Shown here: positions 55,601 to 62,979 of the stretch, piece by piece
Layout of the letters: each line of letters begins with the position of its first letter
Position numbering within the stretch: the stretch's first letter is position 1
Assembly: GCA_026874595.1 (NCBI GenBank)
Contig: CM049308.1
Coordinates: 80,022,124 to 80,086,123 of the forward strand
DNA from: Sipunculus nudus
Taxonomy: Eukaryota > Annelida > Sipuncula > Golfingiida > Sipunculidae
DNA: 64,000 nucleotides
Reading direction: 5' to 3'
Position numbers and translations under genes: made by a program
Notes under the pieces: model-generated
What the model saw: the letters and a program-made list of their open reading frames with translations, nothing else
What the model was told of the DNA's origin: nothing
Database searches by the model: none

Positions 55601-58600
55601 ATAATTTTCAAGGCCAAACAGAAAATCAGAGATGTCCCTTTTTTATTTCTTCTGCATGCAGATCTTCATTTACATGCTGAATAATTTAAGCATTTCTGGA
55701 TTTATTTTGACATAAATGATATGGTGGCTATATTTACAGCCTAACAACACTGAATACAGTAAAAAATAGTATGATTCACAGTTGATGCAACATAGAATAT
55801 ATATGAGCACCTGTTACCTGAAAACACCACAGTGGTTTACATAAATCCAAACGGCGGTTTTATCATTACAATGCCACAGTATATATATATAGAAACACCT
55901 GCCTAATGACCCCATCTCTGCCACCCACTAAAATGTGTCCAGATCCTCTATGATAAAAGTGGCCTGATTTAAATAAGTATATATATGTACACATCAGATA
56001 TGTTTGAACTTACATACAATGTGGCTGATGCTAGTGTTTTTTTAAGGGGCAGGGTAAGTTTTTGCCATACAATAATATAGAGCACAAATGGTAAGAAACT
56101 GAAAGAAATTCGAAATTATTTGTAATAAAAATCTGGAATATAGGTATTTATTAGCATATGTTAAACAAAAGAAGCAAGCATTTGGCTGAAAACTATGTAC
56201 ATAGTCACCATACTTACATATGTATACAAAGACACTGACCTGAGGATTACTGAATATGAGTAATAAATTTACACAAGTCTAAAAAATAAGTTTTGTTTCT
56301 ATTTATTTTCAGTGACATAAATAAATGAAAACTTAAGGTACTGAAATGCCCTTGACTGATTTCAGGCTATTAGATCTTTCATACTCAAAGAGCTGTAAAA
56401 GAGCTGTCAGATTCAATAATAACTGGCACCAATTCCTTCCAATGTCTTTCATAACCCATTTCTTGTTAAAATCCTTCCTAACACAAAAGCTATAATGTTT
56501 AAAAAAAGCTGAAGGAGAGCATGAATACACATAGGCTTTGATCATTAGGGTAATCAACAGCTACAGACCATCCTCACTAACTGAGATCACTGTTGACATG
56601 CTAAGGTCACTGCTGGTACTTATTGTTCAAGAGTTCTGTAGAGCTATCGGATGATATCAGAAATCACTTTGATCTATTGACATAAACTCAGGTATAATCC
56701 TGCTGGTATGAAGGACTGTATCAACCTTGGCAATCTGACAGCCTACCATTCTGCTATAGAGCTGTTAAAACCTCTCGATCCAGGGCACAAATATCAGGTT
56801 CTCTACTAAACAAATACTGGGTTCTCTAGTGTCAGGACTGTATCACTCCTTGTTCATTTGTACCTGTCAATAATATACCTTTATTGGCTCTGGACTCTTA
56901 TATTACTTGGACTGGCAACAAAATATTTCCTCATTCTGACATATACATTCATCAGTTAAAGCTGCTAAGGCCTAATTGAGTCATATATAACTGTAGTGTA
57001 GAGACCATGTACTGTATAAGAACTAAGTTTACTGGATGTAAAACAAAGTTAGAACCAACCTAAACATGATTAATAATATCATAATTTAGATATTAATAAG
57101 TAAGTGCACTATTCCACTTGAAATGTCTCACTGGTATCAGCAAAATCATTAATAATACACAACTAAAATTAAAATGGCATTATGACCATCACAGACATGG
57201 TTTGTATAAACTGTGGTACAACTACAAGAAAAGGAAATTTACATACAAAAGTATTTATTTTCAGTAGAACATAAGTGGGGCCTGTTTATTGAAGTGTAAT
57301 CTTATACAGAAAAAATATTATCTTTCACCAGCTGCAGTGGATTCTTTCACAATATGTTTGACAACTGTATTTTTATCCTATGAATCGTTAGTATTCCATT
57401 CAGCTTATGTACTAGGGATGGGACGGTTACCGGTATACGGTATTATCATGATATCTGACAGCTACGGTTATCATACCGTCAACTTTCCTATTATCGCGAT
57501 ACCACGATATCATTTTTTGTTCACGATTTTGGTTCACAAGCAAGCCCTTTAGGTTCAAAATAAATTTATTTCAAAGAATCACATTTATTTTTATAAACCA
57601 CATGTATCTGAATACACGCGCGTGGGTGGAACCGTGTACTTACAGACTTCGGGATTAGTCGGAAATGTCCGCGTGTAGGTGGAAAAGTGTGCTTACAGAC
57701 TTCGGGATTAGTCGGAAATGTCCGGAAGTAGCAGGATGAATCAGAGAGGACAAAAGCTTGAGAATTACAGGAGAAAATAACATTATAATTGAAGAGCAAT
57801 ATATACACATATTTATGCTTTTATTACATGGAACGAAAATGTCAACATAAAAGTGTCACAACTGAATCGAACATTCCATACGGGTTGCATATTTTGCCAT
57901 AAAAAATTAGGATGGTATATTTAGCCATGATTGGTATGACACGCTCTCCGAAAATTCGCCGGGATTCTCCGGCTCTAATGTAGCTATAGGAAACTGATGG
58001 AAAGTTCTGACAAGCGTGATTCGACGATGGGGGCAGGACTTCCCGCGCCTCAAGCTTGCACACCTGCAGGACCTTCATGCAACTTACATCACTTAATGAG
58101 TCATTCTGTGGTACTGGCACAATAGGTATAAATGATATTAATACTTAACCCCTTGTATAAAGTCAAGACTTTAAAGGTGGTTGTTATAAATATCATTATT
58201 GATGGCTTATTATTGCCATTATATATAATTAAATATATCGCGATATCACGGTATATCGCGATAAAATTTGAATAATTATCATGATATCAAAAACCTGTAT
58301 CGTCCCAACACTATTATGTACAATAAAGTAAACTGTGCAGGGGCCAATGTTTACACTGAAAACATTTCTCTTAAGTGTTGTGACATTTTTAATATCTCAT
58401 ACCTGCACTTGTTCAATTTATGATAAAATATGTAACAATCAGCATTGTCTCAATTAATGTTAGAGCACTTAAACTCAATCAATTAGCTATAGTATCAATA
58501 GCATGCGGTAGCATGCTATAAATACCCTCATAAAAATAGCTGAAAAAATCTATCCTTTATTCATGAATGGAAAAGCTGTTTGAGTAACTATGCTGAATGA

Positions 58601-60294
58601 TTACTATTCATTTTAGGTAATTAACAAACTTGAGAGCAAAGCTAATATAGATAGCTAGAAATTCCATAAACATGACAGCCAGGCAATCAAGTGAAGTGAC
58701 CAGACAGTCACCAGCTGAGACCTAGGGGCTGTAAACATATGCTCCAGGGGGGCATTGATTTTCAAGCCTGCACACTCATGATACCACACAGTCTTGTTTA
58801 ATAAAAGTACCACTGACTGAGCTAAATTTGTTGTGTCTATGACCGCTGACGTATGATACACTTCACTGTGTCACATAAAATATCAGAATATCAATAAAAC
58901 TAAATCCCATGAGCAAGCATTGGTAGCAAGACCATTTTTTTTAGCTTAAGTCTTATATTTTTTATCCATGACACAATTATATCATGTCAAAGCAGATAAA
59001 AAAATAACTGTCATAAATGTGGCAATATCAAGTAAAAGGCACCTGTTGTTCATCATTAATCCCCGTGGAATAAGCAGAAACCTTAAATATAGTAAAAATT
59101 TCATCCTAATGATCCACATTTAGGTTTGTGTAGTCTTTTTTTCTAAATGTAAAAGGGATGAGGGTTCTTAATAACCAGCTTTACATGTGGATTAACCTAT
59201 ATGGTGGAGTTTTCAAATATTTCATTACACCTGGAAAAATTGTATTTCAGTTCTAATTTCTTATCAATTGTAAGGGTTCAAACAACATTTAATCCCTTAT
59301 AATTTCTACTGCACAAAAGTAGATACACAAGTGCAAACATTGCATGTTAAAACCCTCTTACTGAGAAACCTCTCCGTTCATATCATCCCACAAAGTACAT
59401 AGTGTATGTGATATATGCAGTCTGGCATGGTTAACAGTTTCCTGGACTTGATGAAACAAGTCCCCGCCACCATGACTGACAGATGGATCTAATTAATCAA
59501 TCAGACTGCTTGACAGTTGACAGCTTACAAATCAATTTACAAGGCCTACCCAATTAAGACACACAGGTAAACTAATTGGAGAGCTCAGTTTTTCAACACC
59601 TGATCCTAAACCTGAAGTTCACACTGCCCTAGACATGACAAGACTTATTTTGCATCAATTTTATGATTAAAATACAACAATGAACAGTTATTGAATAAAT
59701 GCAATAATTTCAAATATATTGTGATATGAAAAATAATTATTTCAAAACCAGTAAATACAAGTTTCATAAAAATATACAGGTATATCCATGCAACATTTCT
59801 CAAATGGCTATATTCTATTACCTACTGAATAAATAACTCTAAAAAAACACAAAATATCACAATAAATAAATAAACTATATCAGTCATTAAATTGCTCATT
59901 AAGTTTAATCAAGTAAGCTGGTGACAATATCCATATTATTACATAATGAATTTCAGATATATTACATTTTAACATTTAATAACCCTATCTAACTTTTTTC
60001 TGAAATAAAGGACAGTCATGTCAAGATTTTTTATTTATGAATTTTCATATATATATTTTTTAATTTACTTGAAATATACTATACCTTATATATATATATA
60101 TATATTGCTAGGGTTAGTATTCTTATAACATAGATTTTACATAAACACAAATAGCAATTTACTTAATACGTTATTACCGAAAAAAAGATAAGTTAATATG
60201 AACCACCCACCTGTACCAGAGAAGCAAAGAACAGGAGGATGAGAGATGAAACATATCTCTGCTGCCGCAGCATCACGTTTCCACTCGCTGCCAT
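1963..60294 (-). CDS. Four-exon gene for an unrecognised type I single-pass membrane protein (679 aa)
   Basis: Coding exons in order are 60294-60211, 38834-38188, 26208-26046 and 3108-1963. All junctions are GT-AG and intron phases (0, 2, 0) join into one frame without a stop. Predicted layout: signal peptide 1-29; ectodomain about 30-220 with Cys85, Cys87 and Cys114 and two N-glycosylation sequons (Asn73, Asn195); Thr-rich mucin-like stalk about 118-158; membrane helix about 221-242; RRRLS just inside the membrane (244-248); a charged, Ser/Asn-rich tail to 679 with a lysine cluster at 375-387, an acidic patch at 424-431, a tyrosine cluster at 532-539 and a C-terminal DIRL. The arrangement suggests a surface receptor-like or adhesion-like glycoprotein with a scaffolding tail. 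I recognise no named domain or ortholog, so the function is unknown. Extra small or alternative exons inside the long introns cannot be excluded. Confidence 0.85.
6386..6870. mobile_element. Foldback (long imperfect inverted repeat) element
   Basis: Two arms of roughly 200 bp are imperfect reverse complements around a centre near 6620-6626. Clear pairs are GCAAGATTCTCGGGGTTCGAC (6478-6498) with 6755-6775, GAGAGCATG (6523-6531) with CATGCTCTC (6705-6713), and CCTCACACA (6412-6420) with TGTGTGAG (6833-6840). A 15-base direct repeat flanks the structure, GGGATACAACTTTTT (6386-6400) and the same with one change (6856-6870), and may be a target-site duplication. No transposase frame is present. 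It could be a MITE/foldback transposon or an inverted duplication of a repeat. Confidence 0.7.
6893..6955 (+). mobile_element. SINE relic (tRNA-derived, GGTTCAA B box)
   Basis: The CCTGGTTCAATCC...CCTCAAAAGGCAAAATG segment matches the relic at 19580-19690, including the body after the B box. The tRNA-like head is truncated or decayed. Confidence 0.5.
8049..9180. repeat. 280-bp tandem repeat array (about 4 copies), core of the Helentron-like element
   Basis: The landmark TGGTTGCAGG recurs at 8221, 8501, 8781 and 9061, an exact 280-bp period. Each unit is a dimer: the palindrome GGTGGCGCCACC occurs twice per unit at alternating spacing of about 149 and 131 bp (8081, 8229, 8360, 8509, 8640, 8789, 8920, 9069). 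Those at 8509 and 9069 are mutated. Neighbouring units are nearly identical, so the array expanded or was homogenised recently. Confidence 0.92.
9218..9236 (+). promoter_or_regulatory. Triple AGGTCA nuclear-receptor-type site inside the transposon
   Basis: AGGTCA occurs at 9218, 9225 and 9231. The first two form a DR1 and the last reads TCAAGGTCA, the extended monomer site of SF-1/ERR-type receptors. Binding is an inference from consensus only. Confidence 0.4.
9336..9362. repeat. (CGG)n microsatellite in the Helentron-like element
   Basis: About nine CGG triplets follow CGCGGCCG. It is the most GC-rich spot in the window and lies between the tandem core and the terminal hairpin. Microsatellites in this position are known from pearl/DINE-type elements. 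Confidence 0.9.
13710..13760 (+). mobile_element. SINE-like relic with B box
   Basis: GGTTCAAATTTAGTTACTGC (13716-13735) resembles 53846-53865, which reads GGTTCAAATCTGGTTACTGC. The shared sequence past the B box argues for a common repeat family rather than chance. Confidence 0.4.
14960..15060 (+). mobile_element. SINE relic with good A box
   Basis: TAGCCCAGTGG (14968-14978) fits the tRNA A-box consensus TRGCNNAGYNGG exactly. A decayed B box lies near 15015-15026. A related head, on the minus strand, is at 46860-46905. Confidence 0.5.
15305..15378 (-). repeat. Dispersed repeat, copy 1
   Basis: The minus strand reads ACCAAGGAGGTTATGTTTTC, then a (TGTC/TTTG)-rich stretch. It matches 32592-32665 on the plus strand, and 53893-53940 more weakly. 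Confidence 0.55.
19580..19690 (+). mobile_element. SINE relic derived from a class II (Ser/Leu-like) tRNA
   Basis: The head has GGTTAAGCTGCTGGAC in the D-arm/anticodon region and a perfect B box, GGTTCAAATCC (19645-19655). Body sequence after the B box (ACCTCAAAGGCAAAATGG) is shared with 6893-6955. The head is shared with 49981-50035 on the other strand. Confidence 0.6.
20258..20271. repeat. C14 homopolymer
   Basis: There are fourteen C residues in a row, prone to slippage and read error. Confidence 0.9.
20711..22110. repeat. Diverged three-copy tandem repeat
   Basis: A block with ATGTAACACTTG, CAGACTTTAATAAGGACA and CTGTCTATATGAATCTG occurs at about 20711-20900, 21237-21425 and 21969-22110. 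Copies 2 and 3 are each preceded by a shared segment (GACACCTGGTG...AGGTAGGTC; 21050-21236 and 21797-21968). Spacing is about 520 and 740 bp, so the repeat is old and unevenly eroded. Confidence 0.7.
22886..23075. mobile_element. MITE-like repeat, copy 1
   Basis: The repeat carries two internal GACCACCTCAA motifs and ends in GATTCACTGTA followed by TA. Its left end, TATAGTAAAACTTTG, weakly resembles the inverted right end (TACAGTGAATC). A similar segment is at 37513-37703. TA flanks would fit Tc1/mariner-type MITEs. Confidence 0.4.
23669..23890. repeat. 110-bp direct repeat, two diverged copies
   Basis: AAACAGT...GTAAATCT and ACAAAACAGGAGGNCAGC recur with a 110-bp offset (23669 and 23779). 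Similarity is perhaps three quarters by eye. Confidence 0.7.
26046..26208 (-). CDS. Coding exon 3: juxtamembrane cytoplasmic segment
   Basis: This 163-nt exon completes codon 244 and encodes residues 245-298. The acceptor TTTCCATTCACAG|A and the donor GAG|GTGAGT are both good, and the phases fit exons 2 and 4 exactly. The segment opens with RRRLSGS: a basic stop-transfer cluster that also matches the PKA consensus RRxS (Ser248). It stays basic (QLKRKPTDRRPLTERSLS), then ends in a more acidic and hydrophobic stretch (NEEFIFRNSISE). The acceptor is a NAGNAG-type tandem (CAG AAG), so use of the second AG would drop one arginine. No catalytic domain is visible. The exon is most likely part of a disordered, phosphorylatable tail. 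Confidence 0.85.
27507..27850. repeat. Diverged direct repeat of about 168 bp, two copies
   Basis: The order CTCCACA, pyrimidine run, ATCATTAAGTT, GAACTTG-like and TTTGA is shared by the copies starting near 27507 and 27678. Confidence 0.45.
32592..32665 (+). repeat. Dispersed repeat, copy 2
   Basis: The sequence reads ATCAAGGCGGTTATGTTTTC and then a TTTGTTTG-rich stretch, the same order as in the minus-strand copy at 15305-15378. Confidence 0.55.
34692..34704 (+). promoter_or_regulatory. DR1 nuclear-receptor-type site
   Basis: GGGTCA-A-AGGTCA is a perfect direct repeat spaced by one base, the RXR/HNF4 consensus. Binding is not shown. Confidence 0.3.
35355..35390. repeat. G19 run followed by an 18-bp palindrome
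   Basis: Nineteen G residues (35355-35373) run into GCTGGATATTTATCCAGC (35373-35390), which has 8-bp arms and a 2-nt centre. Confidence 0.9.
35620..37330. promoter_or_regulatory. GC/CpG-richer intronic island, candidate regulatory region
   Basis: CCGG, GGCC and CG dinucleotides are far more frequent here than in the flanks (for example 35800-35850 and 37170-37200). The region contains a hairpin CGCCCTAA/TTAGGGCG (about 36252-36286), a palindrome GCCGGTG-GT-CACCGGC (37184-37199), CAAACAAACAAGC forkhead-like sequence (about 36065-36077) and a tRNA relic. No exon with good splice sites was found. An enhancer or alternative promoter is the best guess. Confidence 0.35.
36499..36572 (-). mobile_element. 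tRNA-derived relic (class II Ser/Leu-like) or SINE head
   Basis: On the minus strand TGGCCATTTGGTTAAAGGC resembles the A box and D arm of tRNA-Ser/Leu, and TTGGTTCAAACC is the B box. The spacing allows a variable arm. Acceptor pairing is lost, so this is not a functional tRNA. Confidence 0.5.
37513..37703. mobile_element. MITE-like repeat, copy 2
   Basis: It contains GATGACCACCCC and GATGACCACTCC, and ends in GAATTCACTGTAC like the right end of the copy at 22886-23075. It is strongly diverged. Confidence 0.35.
38188..38834 (-). CDS. Coding exon 2: ectodomain, mucin-like stalk and membrane helix
   Basis: This 647-nt exon encodes residues 29-243 plus two bases of codon 244. The acceptor is a pyrimidine-rich tract ending CTCCAG|GCACAG; a second in-frame AG six bases downstream could remove two residues (Ala-Gln). 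The donor is CAG|GTGAGT. The protein begins with about 55 residues, probably helical, and then CDC and a third Cys at 114. A Thr-rich stretch follows with four pentads (ETTTA, ETTLA, ETTVA, HTTVA; residues 122-141) and Pro/Ser/Thr-rich sequence, typical of an O-glycosylated stalk. The membrane helix is TVLIAVLGGVIALLLIIMTMFF (about 221-242, shown here as the visible hydrophobic run). Sequons are NGS at 73 and NAT at 195. The Gly-Gly-rich helix could favour dimer packing, which is an inference. Confidence 0.88.
38496..38555 (-). repeat. 15-bp coding minisatellite (4 copies) in the mucin-like stalk
   Basis: Four consecutive 15-bp units encode ETTTA, ETTLA, ETTVA and HTTVA (residues 122-141). 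The units keep frame and differ mainly at the fourth residue. Such in-frame Thr repeats are typical of mucin-like stalks and tend to vary in copy number between alleles. Confidence 0.8.
40452..41475. repeat. 512-bp tandem duplication, near-identical copies
   Basis: Copy 1 is 40452-40963 and copy 2 is 40964-41475. Reading both through, I find one difference, C at 40582 versus T at 41094. The three bases after copy 2 (CTG, 41476-41478) equal the first three of the unit, so the junction shows 3-bp microhomology. It is a very recent duplication or an assembly artefact. Confidence 0.95.
42220..42262. repeat. C-rich polypyrimidine tract and (CA)n
   Basis: A CCCTCCCC-type tract (42220-42247) is followed by (AC)n (42249-42262). 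Confidence 0.85.
46596..46630. repeat. (AT)n microsatellite
   Basis: There are 35 nt of perfect AT alternation. It inflates a 175-codon chance frame on the minus strand. Confidence 0.9.
46860..46905 (-). mobile_element. SINE relic, partial
   Basis: On the minus strand TGGCCCAGGGGTAGAG, followed by a GACTCAAAGCC segment, parallels TAGCCCAGTGGTAGGG and GACTCAAAAGC at 14968-15001, so both belong to the same family. Confidence 0.45.
49981..50035 (-). mobile_element. SINE relic with perfect B box
   Basis: On the minus strand the head contains CTGGTTAAGG and GCTGAAGGCCCCAGGTTC, ending in the B box GGTTCAAATCC (49983-49993). It aligns with the head at 19606-19656. Confidence 0.6.
53820..53940 (+). 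mobile_element. SINE-like composite relic
   Basis: A B box, GGTTCAAATCTGG (53846-53858), is followed by a segment (53893-53940) that resembles the dispersed repeat at 15305-15378 and 32592-32665. This suggests that the dispersed repeat is, in some copies, the body of a tRNA-headed SINE. Confidence 0.4.
57413..58313. mobile_element. Non-autonomous hAT-type DNA transposon (901 bp)
   Basis: The ends are TAGGGATGGGACG (57413-57425) and, inverted, TAGTGTTGGGACG (58301-58313), matching at 11 of 13 positions. Both ends abut a perfect 8-bp target duplication, TTATGTAC (57405-57412 and 58314-58321), the hAT signature. The self-complementary decamer TATCGCGATA occurs subterminally at 57492, 58236 and 58254 and could bind transposase. 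Inside is a 53-bp tandem duplication (GACTTCGGGATTAGTCGGAA at 57645 and 57698). No transposase frame is visible, so movement would need an autonomous relative. Confidence 0.88.
57620..57725. repeat. 53-bp tandem duplication inside the hAT element
   Basis: GACTTCGGGATTAGTCGGAA and its flanks recur with a 53-bp offset. The second copy carries a few substitutions upstream of this block. Confidence 0.85.
60087..60105. repeat. (TA)n tract near exon 1
   Basis: This short TA run lies about 100 bp inside intron 1. Confidence 0.8.
60211..60294 (-). CDS. Coding exon 1: start codon and signal peptide
   Basis: This exon codes for 28 residues beginning MAASGNVMLRQQRY. The ATG at 60294-60292 lies in a strong Kozak context (GTCACCATGG), which is the main reason for choosing this start. 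The peptide has a short basic n-region (Arg10, Arg13) and a hydrophobic core SSLILLFFASLV, as expected of a secretory signal. The exon ends in a consensus donor, CAG|GTGGGT, in phase 0. With exon 2 the sequence continues LVQ-AQD, and cleavage after the Ala at 29 would satisfy the small-residue rule at -1 and -3. Intron 1 therefore falls almost exactly at the predicted cleavage site, a common place for an intron in secreted proteins. Confidence 0.85.
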
Positions 60295-60870
60295 GGTGAC
60301 ACGAGCTGCAGTTCTCTGAGCGCGTCCCGCTCCCACAAATATATCAGATGAGGCCTTTAATAATGATAACTCCAGATAAATCCCTGTACACTTTCATCTG
60401 TCGCGCGTTAAATCCAGCAAGCCGACACTTTCCAAATGAAAGACTCAAAGAGGTCTCCCTTCAGTTGACCTGAGCGAAGCAAAGATGTTCCTCGGACTGT
60501 CAACAGACGCACTCGGTAAGTCAACGTGCCTTCACAAACGCCACTCCCTCTCAAAAAGACATCGATCCTAAGAAAATGTCGATCTGAAAAATCTCCACAA
60601 GTCCGGCCGTGTGATCATCCTTATACATATATCACATCAGCTCCGCTGGTGACGGCCGCGGAACGAAGCTAATTCACTTTCCGCCTTCTGTCGTCTGCTA
60701 CGGCCTGTTCTGATCGATGTGAACGAGCGTGGTTCCCTTAACTGGGTCAACGTGTTTAGCCCCTCCTCATGTTTATAAAAATTGACCCAGTTACAACGGA
60801 CTCACTTGATTGGCTAAAATTCGATGTGGGTCATTCACTGCTGGTTAGCTGCACCGGAAGTAAACAACTA
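60295..60870 (-). promoter_or_regulatory. Promoter and 5' UTR region of the membrane-protein gene
   Basis: This stretch is richer in G+C and CpG than its surroundings. On the minus strand it contains a CCAAT box (ATTGG on plus at 60809-60813). An ETS-type site, ACCGGAAGTA, lies at 60853-60862. A perfect 12-bp inverted repeat, TAACTGGGTCAA and its complement (60739-60750 and 60782-60793), flanks a TATA-like TTTATAAAA (60772-60780). A further GGGTCA half-site is at 60828-60833. The transcription start is probably within about 60600-60800, but no initiator can be fixed by eye. Confidence 0.5.
60344..60397 (-). promoter_or_regulatory. Possible upstream ORF (17 codons) in the 5' UTR
   Basis: An ATG at 60397-60395 opens a 17-codon frame ending in TGA, 49 nt before the main start codon. 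A second, three-codon uORF starts at 60562. They matter only if the 5' UTR extends this far and is not spliced. If so, they could lower translation of the main frame. Confidence 0.25.
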
Positions 60871-62960
60871 CTCGTGTCGCCCATGACATTTGAGTTCTGT
60901 ATAGACAAATATTGTCGAGAGAAAAGGTCTCAAACTGACAGCCTGGCTTGCATATCTATCAAGAATAACCAAAGAGTAAAATAACTATAAGATTCCTTTC
61001 AATCGGTAGGTATTAGTGTAAATCTTGCTCACGCATGTGTTAAAATGTTTTGTCCAAAAGTCACCTGCAGCCTGAGCCCTGACTAATGAATGGCCATACA
61101 AATTGAAATTACAATACAAATTACGATTGCAATATAATAGTACAGCTACTCTAATGCATTGATGAGGAGATAGGGAATTATCAGATTAATGTATTGTATT
61201 GATGCAAGTTCAGACTCGCAATGGCAAATGCGAAAGTACAGTAATGGAAATTATTTTAGTGAGATATGACACATGGACGTGTGAGTTGGTACCACTGCCC
61301 TGGAGCGTGACTTGCCCCGGGTGTGAGTTTGTATGGTGTGAGCTGACAAAGGTGTGAGTTTCGTGGAAATCTTAATCAAACCATGGCTTTAATTGTCTTG
61401 GATCTTGCTTCAAGTTCATAAGTTATAAAATAAAAGCAATTTATCGAATTGCAACAAATACTGAAAAATATAAACAATAAAGTACAAGGTAAACCTAAAA
61501 TAAAAGATATGCATTCTCCTTTATTATTTTTTATAATTGATTTTTTAGAACTTTTGCCTTAATCTTAGAATGGATTTAACTTTTAAAGAAGTGGTCTAAG
61601 GCTTAAATCACCTGATTTAAAAATTAAATTTATTCGTAGGGAGTAACAACAAGGAGACATTTTCAACAGTCATTTTTTATAATATTTAATTATAAGCAAA
61701 TATATTTTAAGTGAATTTATTTCAAGACTTGCATTATCCTGTGGCTTAATACTAAGTCTTTTGATAATACTCTGAGGTTATATCATTGGTTACTTGTATA
61801 TAAAATGTTTTTTATGTACATGTGTATGAATCACCAGATTATGTGGTCAAATGTTTTTTAACTCTGCAATTTCTCCAAATTATTTCCACCTTTTTACAAT
61901 TTTTTTATAGAGACCTCTCACCAATTACTTAAAATAATATCACACCTTGTGTCTAGTGAAGTTACTGTAAACAAAATTTAATAAAGTCATGGAAATTTTT
62001 TTTTGTGAATTTCACAACCTGTGGCATAATTGCCATTAAATCAACAAACCCTGATTGGTCATCAGAGATTAACCTAATGGATGCACCTATTTTATTTTGA
62101 AAATGATTTGTGTGGTTTCTGTGATTTCACAAATTGTAAGCTCAATGGCAGCAGTTTCAAGGGACACTATGAAAGACTAACCATTATAATAACTAAACAA
62201 CTGCTCATAGACTGAACTCTCTTCAGGTTCCAATTTGTTATTATTAAAAATGTATACATTTTTCACATTCTGTATGAGCAGATCTTTGGTTCAAACTATC
62301 TGGATTTCAAAGATCTATGACTAAAACACCAGGTGGGTAGGGTAACTAGAATCAAGGTTAATGATAAGCATCTATTGTTATTTCCATGAAATTCATTTCA
62401 ATTTTGAAGGTATATTAAATTTTAAAAGTTAAGATATATTCCCAAGGTGAAAATATTCCTGACATATGCATCTTCAGTAAGATAAGCATATGTTGTTAAG
62501 ACCCAGCTGGGAAGAAACTGAAGCCCAGCTTGCTGTACATTTCTCTAAATTTCCTAAATGTGTAGCTTCTTTTCACTTTATTTTAATTATATTACTACTC
62601 AAATGCAGGTTTCATGGTAGCAGCAGATGTATACCCATAATTCGCTGTATATATCTAGAGATGTAGGGCTTCAATCATTTATCACACCAGTATACCTGTG
62701 CTAGTACCAAAACATTTATCTCACACTTCTTGATTTAAGACTTACAAACAGTGATTAATTGATTTGATATGGAAACTTGACTGCAAGTAGCACAATCATT
62801 ATGGGAGAGGTTAATTAACTGAAAGTTGTGTATCCAAGAGAATAAGATATGATGTATAACAGAGTGACTTTAGGAAGTGCAGGAACATTTATGGAATTAT
62901 ATCATTTGAAGAAGACTGCATTCATATTAACATATGCATGTTATAACCAAAACGTATCAT
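60871..62960. other. Upstream intergenic stretch, no gene seen
   Basis: AT-rich sequence with no frame longer than chance and no recognisable RNA gene. Distal promoter elements may lie in it, but none can be supported. Confidence 0.6.
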
Positions 62961-62979
62961 TAGCGAACCTGTAAGCTTA

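Larger units (their letters stand above)
38835..60210 (-). other. Intron 1 (about 21.4 kb), no internal gene seen
   Basis: The intron is bounded by CAG|GTGGGT (60210) and GACTCCAG| (38835). It holds the 512-bp tandem duplication (40452-41475), a pyrimidine tract (42220-42262), SINE relics (46860-46905, 49981-50035, 53820-53940), a (TA)n tract (46596-46630) and a hAT-type element (57413-58313). In 42700-45800, 47400-49400, 50600-53500 and 54950-57400 I see no exon-like or repeat structure that I can support. Confidence 0.8.

Noticed and set aside
60769-60984. 71-codon plus-strand frame divergent from the main gene
   Set aside because: It overlaps the promoter signals, has no downstream splice donor I could support, and looks non-conserved. 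A divergent gene cannot be shown.
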